Part shown: piece by piece, positions 45,096 to 54,594 of the stretch | Layout: every line of letters starts with the position of its first letter | Position numbering within the stretch: the first letter of the stretch is position 1 | NCBI GenBank assembly: GCA_003284215.1 | Contig: QBVW01000001.1 | Span: 276,127 to 340,126, forward strand | Direction: 5' to 3' | Source: SAR86 cluster bacterium AG-313-D11 | Lineage (GTDB): Bacteria > Pseudomonadota > Gammaproteobacteria > Magnimaribacterales > D2472 | Length of the DNA stretch: 64,000 bases | The notes under the pieces: model-generated | Told to the model about the DNA's origin: nothing | Seen by the model: the letters and a program-made list of their open reading frames with translations, nothing else | Databases searched by the model: none | Translations under genes and position numbers: made by a program

Positions 45096-45096
45096 T

Positions 45097-45558
45097 ATGT
45101 TGAACATTGTAAAACCAAATGAAATTGACTCGGTAATTGGCAAAGATCTTGGTGTTTCTGAATGGATGGTGATTGATCAGGAGAGAATTAATAAATTTGC
45201 TGATGCAACTATGGATCACCAATTTATTCATGTTGATCCAGATCAGGCAGAACCTATTTTTGGCTCAACAATTGCTCATGGATTTCTTTCATTATCTCTT
45301 GTTGCTGGTATCTCTTTCGAGCAAGAAATTGGTATGGTGCTTGAAGGAACAAAAATGGGCTTGAACTATGGCCTAGATAAGGTCCGCTTTCTAAGCCCTG
45401 TTCCAGTAAATTCAGAAGTTCGAATTCATACAAAATGCATTGATGTTACTGAAAAAAATCCCGGACAGTTTTTAGTAAAAAATGAAGTATCAATGGAAAT
45501 TAAAGGAGTAGATAAACCAGCATATATTGCTGAAACTCTAAGCTTGTTTATTACTTAA
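45097..45558 (+). CDS. MaoC-like (R)-specific enoyl-CoA hydratase/dehydratase
   Basis: This is a 153-residue single hot-dog-fold protein. The hydratase-2 signature is present, with Asp40 and His45 in D-H-Q-F-I-H-V-D as the likely catalytic pair and the H-G-F segment following. Family members hydrate trans-2-enoyl-CoA to (R)-3-hydroxyacyl-CoA. GGGAGA precedes the ATG. It overlaps the 3' end of gatB on the other strand by 8 bases. Confidence 0.85.
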   Translation: MLNIVKPNEIDSVIGKDLGVSEWMVIDQERINKFADATMDHQFIHVDPDQAEPIFGSTIAHGFLSLSLVAGISFEQEIGMVLEGTKMGLNYGLDKVRFLSPVPVNSEVRIHTKCIDVTEKNPGQFLVKNEVSMEIKGVDKPAYIAETLSLFIT

Positions 45559-46978
45559 GCTTATCTTTTAAGATGCTGTTAACAGCCTTGGGGTTTGCTT
45601 TTCCCTCTGTTAATTTCATGACCTGCCCAACAAAGAAACCAAATAGTTTATCTTTACCACTAAGGTATGCTTCTACCTGAGATGGATTTTCATTAATTAC
45701 GGTCATAATAATTTCTTCAATTGCTCCATCATCAGAAATTTGTTTTAAGCCTTTAGATTCAATAATTTCATCTGGCGTAGACCTACTTACACACATTTCT
45801 TCAAAAATAGATTTTCCAATTTTGCCTGAAATAGTCTGATCATCGATTCTATTAATTAGCATCGCCACCTTATCAGCAGTTAGTGTTGATGCATGAATAT
45901 CTATCTGTTCTTTATTTAGATATGCGCTAATTTCACCAATTAACCAGTTTGATAAAAGAGAATAATTTTTTGTTTTTTTTACCGCAGCATCAAAGAAATC
46001 AGCCATTGATTTTGAAGATGAAATGATTTGTGAATCATATTCTGATAATCCAAGTTCCCCCTGATAACGAGCTTCTTTTTCTTTTGGAAGTTCTGGAAAT
46101 TCATCTCTAATTTTTTGGATTTCTTGATCAGAAATAATTACCGGAAGCAGATCTGGCTCTGGAAAATATCTATAATCATTTGCAAATTCTTTTGATCTCA
46201 TTGGCCGAGTCTCATCTTTGGAGCTGTCATAAAGTCTTGTTTCTTGCGTAACTTTTTCTCCATTTTCGAGTATTTTAATTTGCCTTTTAATCTCAAAATT
46301 AATAGCCTTTTCAATAAATTTAAAAGAATTAATATTTTTTATTTCTGTTCTTGTGCCAAGCTCTGCGTCACCTTTTTTCCTTATTGACACATTGGCATCA
46401 CACCTTAATGATCCTTGAGCCATATTTCCATCAGATACATCTAAGTAGGTTACAAGCTGATGCATTGCTTTCATGTATGCAACTGCCTCTTTGGCACTAG
46501 ATATTTCAGGTTCGGAGACTATTTCCAAAAGGGGGGTTCCAGCTCTATTCAAGTCTATCGCAGAGAAGCCTTCATATTCATCATGGATTGATTTGCCAGC
46601 ATCTTCTTCTAGATGAGCTCTTGTAATGTTAATTGTTTTAGCTGAATCATCTAAGAGAATTTCAATTGATCCGCCTAAAACAATTGGTAAATCCATTTGG
46701 GTGATTTGATACCCCTTTGGCAGATCAGCATAAAAGTAGTTTTTTCTATCAAATATTGAAGTCTGATTAATCTTTGCATCTATAGCCAATCCAAATCTAA
46801 TAGCCTTGTAAAAAGCCTCTTTATTTACAGATGGCAAAACTCCTGGAAGACCGCAATCAATTAAATTTACATTTGTATTTGGGCTGGCCCCAAAAGCAGT
46901 AGAGGCTCTTGAAAATAACTTTGTCTTAGTTGAAAGTTGAACGTGTGTTTCAAGCCCTATAACAGTTTCCCAGATCAT
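45551..46978 (-). CDS. gatB: Asp/Glu-tRNA(Asn/Gln) amidotransferase subunit B
   Basis: GatB, 475 residues, is the kinase/tRNA-binding subunit of GatCAB, which converts Glu-tRNA-Gln and Asp-tRNA-Asn to the amidated forms. The N-terminal cradle with the E-T-H-V-Q-L motif (9-14) and the C-terminal helical/YqeY tail (about 325-475) are clear. I chose the ATG at 46978, which shares one base with the gatA stop (TGATG), over a TTG three bases upstream. It is the last gene of gatC-gatA-gatB. Confidence 0.95.
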   Translation of the reverse strand: MIWETVIGLETHVQLSTKTKLFSRASTAFGASPNTNVNLIDCGLPGVLPSVNKEAFYKAIRFGLAIDAKINQTSIFDRKNYFYADLPKGYQITQMDLPIVLGGSIEILLDDSAKTINITRAHLEEDAGKSIHDEYEGFSAIDLNRAGTPLLEIVSEPEISSAKEAVAYMKAMHQLVTYLDVSDGNMAQGSLRCDANVSIRKKGDAELGTRTEIKNINSFKFIEKAINFEIKRQIKILENGEKVTQETRLYDSSKDETRPMRSKEFANDYRYFPEPDLLPVIISDQEIQKIRDEFPELPKEKEARYQGELGLSEYDSQIISSSKSMADFFDAAVKKTKNYSLLSNWLIGEISAYLNKEQIDIHASTLTADKVAMLINRIDDQTISGKIGKSIFEEMCVSRSTPDEIIESKGLKQISDDGAIEEIIMTVINENPSQVEAYLSGKDKLFGFFVGQVMKLTEGKANPKAVNSILKDKLK

Positions 46979-48435
46979 CAAAAACCCTCCAAACTAGGCT
47001 GGGCAAGATGAAAGTCTGAGTTTTGTTGAAAAATATGAGAAGCATTAAGAAGCTGATCTTCTCTTAAAAAATTTCCAATCAATTGAAGTCCAACTGGCAG
47101 CGAATTAACTTGCCCATGTGGAATTGAGATCGCAGGCAGACCTGCCAAATTAGATGAAATTGTAAAAAGGTCTTCAAGGTAAAGTTCAACGGGATTTTGC
47201 ATACCTTTGCTATCAAACTTGAATGCGGTATTAGGCGAAGTAGGAGTCATTAAAATGTCGACCGATTGAAAAATATTATCAAAATCATTCTTGATCAATC
47301 TTCTAACTTGTTGTGCCTTTTTGTAGTATGCATCGTAATAGCCAGTAGATAGTGCGTAAGTTCCAATCAATATTCTTCGCTTAACCTCATCTCCAAAACC
47401 TTCGCTTCTTGATTTAATATACAAATCATTTAAATCATCTATATCTTCTGCTCTATATCCAAATCGGACTCCATCAAATCGAGACAAATTTGATGAGCAT
47501 TCAGCTGGAGCAATAGAATAATATGTTGGAACAGATGCTGAGATATTTGGAAGTGATACCTCAACAAAATGAGCACCGAGGTTTTCATAAATTTTTTTAG
47601 AATCCTCAAAACGAGCCTGAACTTCTGAGTCTAAGTCGCTAAGATCAAATTCTTTGATAATGCCTATTTTTAATCCATCGAGAGGTTGATTAATATCTTC
47701 TAAGAAATCAGGAACATTAGAACTTAATGATGTAGTATCTTTTGAGTCATGACCTGACATTGCATTAAGTAATATAGCGCAATCCTCTGCTGTTCTTGCT
47801 AGTGGCCCAGCTTGATCTAGACTAGAGGCAAAAGCAATCATTCCCCATCTTGAGATTCTGCCATAAGTTGGCTTTAGTCCAGTTATCCCACAATGTGCAG
47901 CAGGTTGGCGAATTGATCCGCCTGTATCTGTTCCAGTTGCAGCAGGCACAATCCCAGCAGATACCGCTGCAGCAGATCCTCCAGAGCTACCTCCTGGAAC
48001 ATATCCTTTTTTCCATGGGTTATGAACATTGCCAAAATAACTAGTTTCATTAGAGGATCCCATTGCAAACTCATCCATATTTGTCTTACCAATAGTTATT
48101 GATCCAGCATCCTCAAGTTTTTTTACTGCTGTTGCTGTATAGGGCGGAATAAAATTAGCAAGTATTTTTGATGAACACGTTGTTCGCAGTCCTTCTGTGC
48201 AAAATAAATCTTTTTGAGCCAAGGGAATTCCAGCAAGCGTCGATGCATTTTTGTCATTTAGATCAACTGTATTTGCATTTTTAGTACCCAATTCTTCATT
48301 CATTGTTACAAAACAATTTAGCTCTTTATATTTTTTAGCTAATTGAAAAGATTCCTGAGTTAATTCTGGAGCAGAAATTAACTTATTATCAAGCATGGCT
48401 CGAAGCTCAGTAATAGATTTAAACTGAACGCTCAT
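46978..48435 (-). CDS. gatA: Asp/Glu-tRNA(Asn/Gln) amidotransferase subunit A
   Basis: GatA, 485 residues, is the amidase-signature glutaminase that supplies ammonia to GatB. The Ser-cisSer-Lys triad is Lys75, Ser150 (in G-G-S-S-G-G-S) and Ser174 (in T-G-G-S). Length is typical. It overlaps gatC by 4 bases (ATGA) and gatB by one. The tRNA-Gln at 38.9 kb is a likely substrate if this organism lacks GlnRS, which the window cannot show. Confidence 0.97.
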   Translation of the reverse strand: MSVQFKSITELRAMLDNKLISAPELTQESFQLAKKYKELNCFVTMNEELGTKNANTVDLNDKNASTLAGIPLAQKDLFCTEGLRTTCSSKILANFIPPYTATAVKKLEDAGSITIGKTNMDEFAMGSSNETSYFGNVHNPWKKGYVPGGSSGGSAAAVSAGIVPAATGTDTGGSIRQPAAHCGITGLKPTYGRISRWGMIAFASSLDQAGPLARTAEDCAILLNAMSGHDSKDTTSLSSNVPDFLEDINQPLDGLKIGIIKEFDLSDLDSEVQARFEDSKKIYENLGAHFVEVSLPNISASVPTYYSIAPAECSSNLSRFDGVRFGYRAEDIDDLNDLYIKSRSEGFGDEVKRRILIGTYALSTGYYDAYYKKAQQVRRLIKNDFDNIFQSVDILMTPTSPNTAFKFDSKGMQNPVELYLEDLFTISSNLAGLPAISIPHGQVNSLPVGLQLIGNFLREDQLLNASHIFQQNSDFHLAQPSLEGF

Positions 48436-48713
48436 TCAACAACTCTCGGGACAAGAAAATAATCCTTATTTGATAAGGCTGCATTTTCAAGAAATTTATC
48501 TTTTTTATTATCTGAGTTTTCTAGGTCTTCATGTGTCAAGGCTGTCATTTCAAGAGGGCTATAAAGAGGCTCAATATTTGAGGTGTCTATGGTTTGCAAG
48601 CTACCAATGAGCTCAATAATTGTCTCAAGGTCTTGTTGTATTTTTTCGGATTTGTCTTGATCTATTTCTAGTCTGGCTAGATAGCAAATAGTTCTGACTG
48701 TTTCTTGGTCCAT
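48432..48713 (-). CDS. gatC: Asp/Glu-tRNA(Asn/Gln) amidotransferase subunit C
   Basis: GatC, 93 residues, is the small belt-like subunit that wraps GatA and GatB. The A-R-L-E-I helix near residues 13-17, the L-x-x-I-I-x-L-I-x-x-L-Q-x-I-D segment and the E-P-L-Y-S-P stretch are family features. It diverges from mreB with 72 bases between. No Shine-Dalgarno is seen; an AATAAT box ends 6 bases before the ATG. Confidence 0.9.
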   Translation of the reverse strand: MDQETVRTICYLARLEIDQDKSEKIQQDLETIIELIGSLQTIDTSNIEPLYSPLEMTALTHEDLENSDNKKDKFLENAALSNKDYFLVPRVVE

Positions 48714-48718
48714 ATGAT

Positions 48719-48724
48719 ATTATT
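48719..48724 (-). promoter_or_regulatory. -10-like box immediately before gatC
   Basis: AATAAT on the minus strand is one mismatch from TATAAT and is separated from the ATG by 5 bases. It fits the leaderless pattern seen at dapD, greA, mlaC and degS but is weaker. Confidence 0.35.
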
Positions 48725-48785
48725 TATTTCTGAGGCGCAATATTAAACTAAAAGCATCTTAAAATGAATTTACAGGGATATCATA

Positions 48786-49835
48786 GTGGATTTCAACCTA
48801 TTTAAAACTGTTCGAGGCCTTTTTTCTAATGATTTATCAATAGATTTAGGTACAGCAAACACATTAATTTATACCAAGGATATTGGAATAGTCCTTGATG
48901 AGCCATCAGTGGTAGCAATTCGAGAGAGTCGCGGTCAAAAAACTGTTGTAGCTGTTGGTCATGAGGCTAAAAAAATGCTTGGCAGAACTCCAGGCAATAT
49001 CAAGGCAATAAGACCTCTGTCTGAGGGTGTGATTGCTGATTTCCAGGTAACCGAAAAGATGCTTCAACATTTTATTGGAAAAGTTCATGAGCAAAGGTTT
49101 ATTAAGCCAAGCCCCAGAGTTCTTGTTTGCGTGCCCTGCCGGTCTACTCAAGTTGAAAGAAGGGCAATCAGAGAATCTGTTCTAGGTGCAGGTGCCAGAG
49201 ATGTAAAATTAATTGAGGAGCCAATGGCAGCAGCTATTGGAGCCGGTCTTCCAGTTGAGGAAGCTAATGGAAATATGGTCGTTGATATTGGAGGAGGTAC
49301 TTCAGAAATAGCTATACTTTCTTTAAATGGAGTGGTTTACGCAGAGTCCGTTAAGATTGGGGGCGATCTGATGGATTCTTCAATTACCTCATGGGTTAGA
49401 AGAAATTATGGCTGTGTAATAGGCGAGTCTACTGCTGAAAAAATTAAATATACTATTGGGTGTGCTTCTCCCGATTCTGAAGAGCTTGAAATGAATGTCA
49501 CAGGTCGTAACTTAGCAGAAGGTATACCTGAAACTTTTACCCTTAAAAGTACTCAGATATATGAAGCCATGCGTGATCCACTGTCAGGAATTGTAAGAGC
49601 TATAAGAAATGCCCTAGAACTTTCACCTCCTGAACTAGCTGCAGATATTGCAGAGAGAGGTATTGTGCTTACAGGAGGAGGTGCTTTAATGCGTGATTTA
49701 GATAAACTGATCTCCTCTTCTACTGGTATTCCTGTGATTTGTGCTGAAGACCCTCTTACATGTGTTGCAAGAGGTGGAGGAAAGGCACTTGAAATTATTG
49801 ATAAGTATAATATTGACTTACTTTCAACAGAATAA
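48786..49835 (+). CDS. mreB: Rod shape-determining protein MreB
   Basis: MreB is a 349-residue actin-like ATPase that guides sidewall peptidoglycan synthesis and keeps rod shape. The phosphate-1 loop D-L-G-T-A-N-T (about 20-26), the D-I-G-G-G-T-S phosphate-2 loop and the late G-G-G-A-L adenosine motif are intact. The start is GTG with AGGG 9 bases upstream, and a TAAAAT box 20 bases before the GTG is a -10 candidate. It heads mreBCD. Confidence 0.97.
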   Translation: MDFNLFKTVRGLFSNDLSIDLGTANTLIYTKDIGIVLDEPSVVAIRESRGQKTVVAVGHEAKKMLGRTPGNIKAIRPLSEGVIADFQVTEKMLQHFIGKVHEQRFIKPSPRVLVCVPCRSTQVERRAIRESVLGAGARDVKLIEEPMAAAIGAGLPVEEANGNMVVDIGGGTSEIAILSLNGVVYAESVKIGGDLMDSSITSWVRRNYGCVIGESTAEKIKYTIGCASPDSEELEMNVTGRNLAEGIPETFTLKSTQIYEAMRDPLSGIVRAIRNALELSPPELAADIAERGIVLTGGGALMRDLDKLISSSTGIPVICAEDPLTCVARGGGKALEIIDKYNIDLLSTE

Positions 49836-49845
49836 TTAACTGAAT

Positions 49846-50685
49846 ATGGCGAGATCTACGCCTACATATACTCCAGTAAGGAACTATGCAATTGGTTTTT
49901 TGCTCTCAGCATTTATTTTATTTAGTGATATAAGGTATGAAACATTTGCCAATATTAGAGCTTTTGTTCATGCTTCCACTCTATATTCTCAGATGATTTC
50001 AAGAGGCTTATCTGAAAATATTGGTATTACATTAGTTTCTTTTCAAGAAAATAAAAACCTTTTTCGAGAAAACAAAGAATTGAAAGAGCAAATTCTTAAA
50101 ATAAAAACACAGGATTTTATTGAAAGAAAAGACTATAAAGAAAAAATTCAAATCATTGATTTTTATCAGACTGCAATTGGCGTATTTAAAAATGATGTTG
50201 ATATCTTTAAAATAGCTTCATTGGATTTAACAAACTATCTTTGTTGCTCATCGCATAGAATTTATTTAGATAATACTAGTCAAGTTCAAATTGATAAAAA
50301 TGTACCAGTCTTTGCAGGAAGCTCATTTATTGGCCAAACTAAAAATATTTATACAAACTTTATTGAAGTTATTCTTTTTTCAGATATCAATCATCTACTA
50401 CCTATAAAATCTAATGCTTTTTATTGTGATGCCAGAGGTATTGGCAAGCCAATGCTCATTTCTTGCAAGGCTAGTAAAAATAATGGAAGTTTTGAAAATG
50501 TTATTGGTGATACCGTATTCACCTCTGGTTTAGGCGGCGTTTTTTTTAAAGATATCGAGATAGGGTCAATCTCTGGTATTAATTCACTGTCCATTGATGA
50601 GATTGAAGTTGTGATAACTTTGAAAGCAAATCCCTTAGAAGAAACTTTCTATGGAGTGATGAAAAAAGTGCATGATGAAATTTAG
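49846..50685 (+). CDS. mreC: Rod shape-determining protein MreC
   Basis: MreC, 279 residues, has one membrane helix (about 13-27), a periplasmic coiled coil (about 65-95) and the beta-barrel MreC domain (about 115-275). It links MreB filaments to the cell-wall enzymes PBP2 and RodA. It starts 10 bases after mreB, without a clear Shine-Dalgarno, and overlaps mreD by 14 bases. Confidence 0.9.
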   Translation: MARSTPTYTPVRNYAIGFLLSAFILFSDIRYETFANIRAFVHASTLYSQMISRGLSENIGITLVSFQENKNLFRENKELKEQILKIKTQDFIERKDYKEKIQIIDFYQTAIGVFKNDVDIFKIASLDLTNYLCCSSHRIYLDNTSQVQIDKNVPVFAGSSFIGQTKNIYTNFIEVILFSDINHLLPIKSNAFYCDARGIGKPMLISCKASKNNGSFENVIGDTVFTSGLGGVFFKDIEIGSISGINSLSIDEIEVVITLKANPLEETFYGVMKKVHDEI

Positions 50686-51145
50686 CAATCACCTCATCAT
50701 CCTTTCATCTATTATTATAGGTTTTTGGTTGGATGATTTACTAAATCCTATTAGTATTAAATTATTTCTAGAACTAAATTTTGGTTTTTTTGTTTTCTCA
50801 TATTGGATTTTTGCACTACCAGAGAAGCTTAAGACTGCAGCGCCATTATTTTATGGATTAGTTACAGACTTATTTTTTTCAAATGTAGTTGGTTTTAATA
50901 TGCTATTTTTTGTTTTAACTTCATACATTATTCATTTATATGTTTTTCGTTTTAGGATTTTTTCCTACTTTCAATTATCAGTTTTTTTTTCTGGCTCATC
51001 TACTCTATACATCGCTTTTAAATATCTTTTACTTTCTCCATATAATTATTCTTACATTGTTTTAACGACTAGCTTTCTCATTAATGCAGTTTTATGGGTT
51101 GGAGTTTATTTTGTTATGAGAGCTTTTCGAAGAAGTTTTTTTTAA
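50672..51145 (+). CDS. mreD: Rod shape-determining protein MreD
   Basis: MreD, 157 residues, is almost wholly hydrophobic with about five membrane helices. It has the P-L-F-Y-G-L-V-T-D-L-F-F-S segment that resembles the conserved G-L-L-x-D motif of MreD. Two adjacent ATG codons (50672, 50675) can both start it. It is the third member of the elongasome operon. In Pseudomonas and E. coli, maf and rng follow; here yhdP starts 11 bases on. Confidence 0.87.
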   Translation: MMKFSNHLIILSSIIIGFWLDDLLNPISIKLFLELNFGFFVFSYWIFALPEKLKTAAPLFYGLVTDLFFSNVVGFNMLFFVLTSYIIHLYVFRFRIFSYFQLSVFFSGSSTLYIAFKYLLLSPYNYSYIVLTTSFLINAVLWVGVYFVMRAFRRSFF

Positions 51146-51156
51146 ATTTGTAAAGA

Positions 51157-54100
51157 ATGAAAAGAATATTATTTAACTTTGCTGTTGCCGCAGGCATTTT
51201 AAGTTGGATAGTCCTATTGTTCTTATTCTTGCTACTTTTATTCCCTAACAGCGTAGTTAAAACTATTGATCAATATGCTATTCCATCTTACTCGATAGAA
51301 TTTTCTAAACTGCAGAATTCTGGAAATGTATTAAATCAGAATCTTCAATTTTTTGATTTTCATATCATGAAAAATGATAAGTCAGTACTAAAGCTTAAAG
51401 AATTATTCTTAGGCTTTTCTTTTAAGCCTCAGTATATTTTTCAACCAATCAAGATTAATGCTATAGCGATTGAGGAAGGGTACTTGATTCAATCAGATTT
51501 TATGAATTCTAATTCATCGCAATTATTTGTAAGTCTAAATGAAACATTCTCGATTTCATTTAAAAATTTTAAATTCCAAAAAAATGATTCAATATTTGAA
51601 ATAAATGGAGATCTATTTGGCAGCTTATCAAGCTCTATATCTGGGCAGTTAAGTTTTCTTCACGATAATCAGCTAAGCACGATTGCGTTAGATTCTTTTG
51701 ATGATTCTTACCGCATCTCATTAAATCTTCATTCCTATAATTGGCTAAGCTTGATTCCTGCCTATACCGAACGATCTCTTCAGGATTTTGCATTTGAAAT
51801 AAACGCTCTTGGTCAATTTCAGAATGATCAATCAATTGTAAAAGGCTCTTTTAAATCTAATAGCATATTTTTAGAATCATTATCAATAAAGCCAAACCAA
51901 GGGTCTTTTTATTTTCAAATTCAAAAAGATATTGGCACATTATCACTTACTGAATTTCTTCATCCACTTGTAGATGAGGAATATCCAATTCAAATCAATC
52001 TTCAAAATAAATCTATAGGTATTCCAAGATTCTCTCTCTCTGATGAGTTTTTCGAGGAAGGGACATTGCCATTAACAAATTTGTCAATTAAAAATCTTTT
52101 TATTTCATTGGAAGGCATTCTTCCAAAGTTTTCTGGATTCATCTCAGATCTAGATCTTAAGGATCTATATTTTGAAGAAATTTTAAATCTCAGCGGAGAT
52201 TTCTCTGGATATGGCTATAACACTAAATTTTTAATAGATTCAGAGACTTCTATAATTAAAAATTATAAAAAAAATGCTATTCATGCATCAGTTGCTGGGA
52301 TGACAAAGTTTGACGGTTCAGCTCATGATCTTAAAGCACGAATTAAAAATCAGTCTTCTGCAATTGATCTTGCTTTGAAAGTTAATCCAGCGTCAATTCG
52401 ACCCTTATCTATCATATTTAAAGGAAGAGATATTCCCAAGAGCTTAGTTACATTTTCTATACCGATATCATTACAAGGCTTAAGTTCATTTATTGATACG
52501 AGTGTTATTTTGGAAGAAAAAAATTCTATTTATTTTGAATACTCCAGTCCTAGTTCAGACTCTAAAGCTATTTTAAAAGCAAAAATCTTATTAAATGAAT
52601 CAAAATTAGCATTATCCAACGGCTTTACAGCAGATCTTTCTTTGCCAATTATTGAGACTGATGCTGAACATTTATATATTTTTTCACCATCAGGAAAAGT
52701 AAGTACTCTTTCTCATAATGGGGTCTATGGCTTATTGAATTACAACACTCAAAAATTAACACTCCATTCTACGCACGATATAGAGTCAAATGATGTGAAG
52801 AAATTTTTAAGTTTAGAAAATAACAATCTTAATTTACCTTACATGCAAGTAGAACATAGAGGTGAACTTAATCTAGTTAGTCTGAAATTGAGCAACGCAG
52901 TTTCAATAAAAACAAATGACTTTTATATACCAATTGTGGAATCTCATAAAATTTATTTTAACAAGGCGAATATATATATTGTTAACTTAGATAAAATTTA
53001 TGGATTATTGCCATCAGCTTATATGAACGAAGAATTCTCAACTCTGCTATCAGGCATAAATTTAATCAAAAAATATGATCTAACTTTTTCGACCAATATC
53101 AATTTAGAGCTTAGTGACTTTATACCGGACTCAGATTATCTTCAAATTTCTGGCAATGATTTTTTTGATATAGATCTTTTAATTCAAAAAAATACTCCAC
53201 CAATATTTAAGATCAATTCTGATCTAAAGAATATAGAGCTTAACTCATATTTAAATGTGCTTTCAAAAAATAAATTAGAGAAGCTGCCTACAGAAATTAT
53301 GATAACCAATCTTTCAAGTCCGTCACTAACAGTAAGCAATAAACAGATTGATATGCATATAAGAAATTTAAGTGATTATGATGGGTATATATCAATAGGT
53401 AAAAGACTCCCCGCACAATTCAAGAATTTTAAGAAAGATTCTGGATTAAATGTGTATCTTTATTCGGAATTTATTTCTGAAAATTTTTTAAATGCTTCAT
53501 TTTTTAAGTTCTCAGAATCAACATCAATAAAATTTAATCAGTTAGCTTTTGATATTAAAAAACTTAAACTTTTTAGTAATAGCTTTGCTGACCTAAATGG
53601 ATTAATTGAATTAAAAAACTCAGAAATAATAGGCAATTTAATTGCAGATAAGCTCAATGTAAAATTAAAAATGGATTCGTCAGGGTTTTTGAGAATAGAA
53701 ATAAAAGATTCAACCATTCCTGATATAAATTTTATAAATTCTGCGCAATCAAGTTTGGATACAGCTTTAAATTCAAGAATTATTGTAAGAAACTCCTCTT
53801 TTGACAAATTGAAAATTAAAAATCTTGATGTTTATCTTTTAAACAATAAAAATAATTTTACAGCCAATAATCTTAAATTAAGTTCAAATTTAATATCGAT
53901 TAAACCATTTAAAGAATCTTCAAATGCATATTTTTCAATCGATAAAAATGAGCCTATATATAAAATTAGAGGAGATTTTTTAATAAAAGATTCTAACAAA
54001 ATTCCTTATTTAAAAGATTTTGCAGATTTTTCTTATTTTAATGGGTCTCTTAATTTGCAATGGAGAGAACTTTCCACTTTAAGTCATATAGAAGGAGAGA

Positions 54101-54594
54101 CTAATTTTATTTTGAAAGATCTTTTACTCAAAGATTCGATCTCTGATTCATTGGCCTTAAATTTACTAGGAGTGTTAAATTTAAGAAATATTTTGGGCAA
54201 GCTAGCAAATCTAGATCTTTCAATTGATGAGTTTACTGCTACAAAATTAGGTAGGGTTGAAGGAGACCTGTTATTTGGTAAATCAAAGATGCGCTTAACA
54301 TCACCCTTATTCATTGAAACAAATGCAGCCAAAATGAGGTGGGTAGGCCAAATTGACAAAAACTCAAAAAATAACTTGAATGATTTAGACCTTAATTTAG
54401 ACTTGAGGATTAGGATTGGAGAAAATCTTCCATGGTACGCAGCGATCCTTGGCGGAATTCCAGCTGTTGCCGGTTCAGCCGTGATTAATGAATTATTTGA
54501 GGAAGATATTAATAATCTGACTAATTATCAATATGAAATTTTTGGTACTATCTCAGAGCCAAAATTAGAAAGAGTCAAACAAGAAATAAAGTAG
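51157..54594 (+). CDS. yhdP: YhdP family AsmA-like envelope protein
   Basis: This is a 1145-residue protein with one N-terminal membrane helix (about 8-32) and a very long beta-rich periplasmic region. Its C-terminal 130 residues match the AsmA-like YhdP ending, including a helix-turn with G-G-I-P-A-V-A-G-S-A followed by a Y-E-I-F-G-T strand and an E-P-K motif. In E. coli YhdP, TamB and YdbH jointly move phospholipids to the outer membrane. It is slightly shorter than E. coli YhdP (1266). The last 20 bases overlap mgtE tail to tail. tldD is not downstream. Confidence 0.87.
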   Translation: MKRILFNFAVAAGILSWIVLLFLFLLLLFPNSVVKTIDQYAIPSYSIEFSKLQNSGNVLNQNLQFFDFHIMKNDKSVLKLKELFLGFSFKPQYIFQPIKINAIAIEEGYLIQSDFMNSNSSQLFVSLNETFSISFKNFKFQKNDSIFEINGDLFGSLSSSISGQLSFLHDNQLSTIALDSFDDSYRISLNLHSYNWLSLIPAYTERSLQDFAFEINALGQFQNDQSIVKGSFKSNSIFLESLSIKPNQGSFYFQIQKDIGTLSLTEFLHPLVDEEYPIQINLQNKSIGIPRFSLSDEFFEEGTLPLTNLSIKNLFISLEGILPKFSGFISDLDLKDLYFEEILNLSGDFSGYGYNTKFLIDSETSIIKNYKKNAIHASVAGMTKFDGSAHDLKARIKNQSSAIDLALKVNPASIRPLSIIFKGRDIPKSLVTFSIPISLQGLSSFIDTSVILEEKNSIYFEYSSPSSDSKAILKAKILLNESKLALSNGFTADLSLPIIETDAEHLYIFSPSGKVSTLSHNGVYGLLNYNTQKLTLHSTHDIESNDVKKFLSLENNNLNLPYMQVEHRGELNLVSLKLSNAVSIKTNDFYIPIVESHKIYFNKANIYIVNLDKIYGLLPSAYMNEEFSTLLSGINLIKKYDLTFSTNINLELSDFIPDSDYLQISGNDFFDIDLLIQKNTPPIFKINSDLKNIELNSYLNVLSKNKLEKLPTEIMITNLSSPSLTVSNKQIDMHIRNLSDYDGYISIGKRLPAQFKNFKKDSGLNVYLYSEFISENFLNASFFKFSESTSIKFNQLAFDIKKLKLFSNSFADLNGLIELKNSEIIGNLIADKLNVKLKMDSSGFLRIEIKDSTIPDINFINSAQSSLDTALNSRIIVRNSSFDKLKIKNLDVYLLNNKNNFTANNLKLSSNLISIKPFKESSNAYFSIDKNEPIYKIRGDFLIKDSNKIPYLKDFADFSYFNGSLNLQWRELSTLSHIEGETNFILKDLLLKDSISDSLALNLLGVLNLRNILGKLANLDLSIDEFTATKLGRVEGDLLFGKSKMRLTSPLFIETNAAKMRWVGQIDKNSKNNLNDLDLNLDLRIRIGENLPWYAAILGGIPAVAGSAVINELFEEDINNLTNYQYEIFGTISEPKLERVKQEIK

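Noticed and set aside
46979-46981. TTG start for gatB
   Set aside because: The ATG three bases downstream gives the same protein minus one residue and forms the common TGATG coupling with gatA.
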